NCBI GenBank assembly: GCA_946965045.2
Contig: OX337242.1
Coordinates: forward strand, 682,001-746,000
Direction: 5' to 3'
Origin: Epithemia pelagica
Taxonomy: Eukaryota; Bacillariophyta; Bacillariophyceae; Surirellales; Surirellaceae
Length of the DNA: 64,000 nt
The notes below the pieces were generated by a model. That model searched no databases and was not told the origin of the DNA. It saw only the letters and a program-made list of their open reading frames with translations. Made by a program: the position numbers and the translations under genes. Below, one piece after another: positions 61,902 to 64,000 of the stretch (position 1 is the stretch's first letter; every line of letters begins with the position of its first letter).

Positions 61902-62504
61902 GGTGAGATGTATAGGAGTGTTGTTCCAATTCCCCTCTTGGACGATCTTTTGGATGGTCGAATGGTTGATGTTCTTCCACTTGCTACGTCATCCTTGGAT
62001 CTTTTTCATCGGTGGGGTTGACGTGGGCAGTGATTTACAAGAGCCATTCATAAAAATTATTGTCACACATATTTTCACGGACCACATCCACTTTTTCCTT
62101 TGGATGCGTGATGCGTGACTGCATACACGGATCACGACTACAATACTGGACAGCAGTTCGGAAGAATTTTTTGTGTGTGTCGGCCATTTTGCGTTTGTGG
62201 TGTGGTGTGTCGTCGACCGCAAGAGGAGGAGGAACACGGCTGTTATTGCTTGGCCAGATACAACGACCTACCTATCCCATCCATTTGTTTGCGAAGGTCC
62301 TGGTGGGTCCATTGGCACTTCCAAGAGTTCGTACGGTGGAGTCGCTGCGTTGCACTAGGAGGAGTCCAAACTTTCCGACTCCCTACCTAGTAGGAAAAGA
62401 GCTGCTGGTGCTGCTGGCTGCTGTTGTGACAAGGAACAGTGTGGCGGTGATTGGTCTCGAGTTTACTCGTCGTCCTTCTCCTCCTCCTCCTCATCATCAT
62501 CATC
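61902..62504. other. Divergent spacer, DUF3598 / TFIIE-alpha
   Basis: About 600 bp between divergent start codons; several overlapping short frames but no recognisable domain. A pyrimidine-rich CTCCT/CATCAT run lies directly before the TFIIE-alpha start. Confidence 0.4.
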
Positions 62505-64000
62505 ATGACGGATTTGACGGTTTTTGCCGAAGGGTTAATTTCGACCGTGGCACGAGCCTTTTACGAAGACGAGGTGGTGTGTTTGATTGATGTATTGATT
62601 CGCGACAAGTTTTTGCGCGACGATGACATGGCGCCTCGATTGCAATTGCCCGTCAAAAAGTTGCGGGCCACGCTCCAATTTTTGCAATCCGAACACATTG
62701 TCAAGGAAGAAAATGTGGATGATTTGCATGAAGGAGGGAGTCAAGCGACCAAATTCTTTTACATTGATTACTGTACTGCCGTTCATTCCATTCGATTGCG
62801 GTTGCATTTGCTGCGACAAAAATTGGAAAAGGCGGAATTGCAGGCGCGATCGAGTTCCTTTTATTTGTGTCCAGGCTACAAGGATCAACGATGCAATGGG
62901 CGATATACCGAAGAAGAAGCGCAACGAGTCTTGGATTACGAATCGGGACTCTTTTTGTGTCAAGAATGTGCCCGCAATTACGAAAATGATCCGAATGCAC
63001 CCCCCAAAAGTTCCTATACCTTGCAATTGGTGGACAATGAAAAGGATTTAAAGTTGGCCATGGACAATCTACGACGTCTCAATGTTCAATTGTCGGCCAA
63101 AACCATTGGCAACCATCAATTGCGACCCGGAATTTACGATTGGTTGCAAAAGGTACGAGGAGGCACGGGCAAACCAGGAGCCACGGGCACCGCAGTGACG
63201 CATGCCAAACTGGCGGTTGCACCCATTACCAGTAATTTGCCGTCGGAAAATTTTGCCTTGGGCATTGGATCGACCCGATTGGCGGGGACTGGTCGTACGG
63301 CTGGAATCAAGGCTCTCAAAATGCAAAAACAGGGTCTGGCCGAATCCTCGGCGGAAGCACGACAATACTTGGTGGGAGGATCCCGAGGAGGAAGTAACCC
63401 CAATGGTGGAGGCAGCCACAGCCACAATAGCAACACCCACAGTGGCCACAACAGCAACACTACCACTGAACTCATGTTTTTGAAAAGTGCGCATGGACAC
63501 GAAATTCAATTCACGGTCGAAAAGGGGGGTGGTGCGCGTGCTCAAGTCTTGGCCGGAGCTCATCGTGGACAAGGAGGCGGAGGAGGAGCCCAATCCGGAC
63601 CACACGCCTCTGTTTCTTCTTCTCAGCAACCCCTTCTTTCGCAACGAAATCATATTCGAGGACATCGAAGACGCAAATTAATGGATACAGCCGCCAGTCG
63701 TGTCGGTGTGGCCTTGCCCTTGCCAGTGCGAGTTGCCCTCTGGGCCCATCAAAAACGAAAACGCCAAGCGCAAGCCGAACATGAATCCAAACGGCACAAA
63801 CAATCCTCGTCCAATAACAACAACAACAACAAGGCATTGTCGTCAATCCCCGATTTTTTGGTAGACAATATTGGTTTGGCCCGTCACGAAGGACGGCGTC
63901 GGACCAAAGACGACGACGACGAACAGGACGATGATGAGAACGATGATACAGGCCTTGGAGGTGAACCCGAATTGGTCTTGGATCCCGAATTGGCCGAATT
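62505..64000 (+). CDS. TFA1: TFIIE alpha subunit, N-terminal part (runs off window)
   Basis: 498 codons from ATG 62505 remain open to the window end. Residues 1-75 form the TFIIE-alpha winged helix (AFYEDEVVCLIDVLIRDKFL, then LRATLQFLQSEHIVKEENV). Residues 81-115 are a helical linker. The zinc ribbon is FYLCPGYKDQRCNGRYTEEE, then GLFLCQECARNYEND: Cys 122, 130, 152 and 155. The spacing from the second to the third Cys equals that of human TFIIE-alpha, but the first pair is C-x7-C instead of C-x2-C. After it come a Gly/Ser/Asn/His-rich low-complexity region, a helical segment (VGVALPLPVRVALWAHQKRK) and an acidic stretch at the end. TFIIE recruits and stimulates TFIIH at RNA polymerase II promoters. 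Later domains are outside the window. Confidence 0.88.
   Translation, partial: MTDLTVFAEGLISTVARAFYEDEVVCLIDVLIRDKFLRDDDMAPRLQLPVKKLRATLQFLQSEHIVKEENVDDLHEGGSQATKFFYIDYCTAVHSIRLRLHLLRQKLEKAELQARSSSFYLCPGYKDQRCNGRYTEEEAQRVLDYESGLFLCQECARNYENDPNAPPKSSYTLQLVDNEKDLKLAMDNLRRLNVQLSAKTIGNHQLRPGIYDWLQKVRGGTGKPGATGTAVTHAKLAVAPITSNLPSENFALGIGSTRLAGTGRTAGIKALKMQKQGLAESSAEARQYLVGGSRGGSNPNGGGSHSHNSNTHSGHNSNTTTELMFLKSAHGHEIQFTVEKGGGARAQVLAGAHRGQGGGGGAQSGPHASVSSSQQPLLSQRNHIRGHRRRKLMDTAASRVGVALPLPVRVALWAHQKRKRQAQAEHESKRHKQSSSNNNNNNKALSSIPDFLVDNIGLARHEGRRRTKDDDDEQDDDENDDTGLGGEPELVLDPELAE

Noticed and set aside
1-64000. tRNA, rRNA, riboswitch or snoRNA genes
   Set aside because: Spacers were scanned by eye for tRNA B-box-like and hairpin patterns; none was convincing. 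A tRNAscan/Infernal run would decide.

Overview
The window is eukaryotic nuclear DNA, most likely from a photosynthetic stramenopile and probably a diatom. The evidence is short GT-AG introns of about 74-157 bp, genes on both strands with compact spacers, typical eukaryotic proteins (TFIIE-alpha, cyclin Y, NKAP, a P4 flippase, borealin, EXO1), and several proteins with a signal peptide followed by an A-F/A-L type transition, as in diatom plastid preproteins. No bacterial operon structure, CRISPR array or rRNA gene was seen. The species is an inference.

Left edge (1-4.8 kb): the 3'-incomplete end of a multi-membrane-span protein with a lipoxygenase-like C-terminal domain (minus strand), then a spacer with no supported gene.

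Tandem array (about 5.2-27.3 kb): three diverged copies of a cassette made of a secreted/plastid TPR gene (minus), EXO1 nuclease (plus) and a Popeye/cNMP-barrel-like gene (plus). Unit A has an intact TPR gene and an intact EXO1. Units B and C carry a 3'-truncated, frameshifted TPR relic and an EXO1 relic from which the same 715 bp (most of the catalytic core) is deleted. All three Popeye-like copies stay open over about 471-477 codons. Unit B alone carries two DNA-transposon-like insertions: a 1,826-bp element with 26-bp perfect terminal inverted repeats and an 8-bp target duplication, and a 1,162-bp element with 28-bp inverted repeats. The relics are mosaics, which suggests gene conversion after duplication.

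Right half (27.8-64 kb): single-copy genes, mostly divergent or convergent pairs. In order: a TPR-like protein (-), plastid guanylate kinase (-), pyrroline-5-carboxylate reductase (-), borealin-like (+), a TPR signal-peptide protein (-), GMC long-chain alcohol oxidase-like (-), S1+NKAP (+), LYR+LON-domain protein (-), Ser/Thr kinase (+), WW+cyclin Y (-), aldo/keto reductase (+), DUF1769 protein (+), P4-ATPase (+), DUF3598 plastid protein (-), and the 5' part of TFIIE-alpha (+), which runs off the window.

The most notable points are the decaying tandem array with its young transposon insertions, and four unusual domain combinations: membrane helices+lipoxygenase, S1+NKAP, LYR+LON and WW+cyclin Y. 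Splice sites were assigned by eye, by joining frames at GT-AG borders so that conserved protein motifs are restored.
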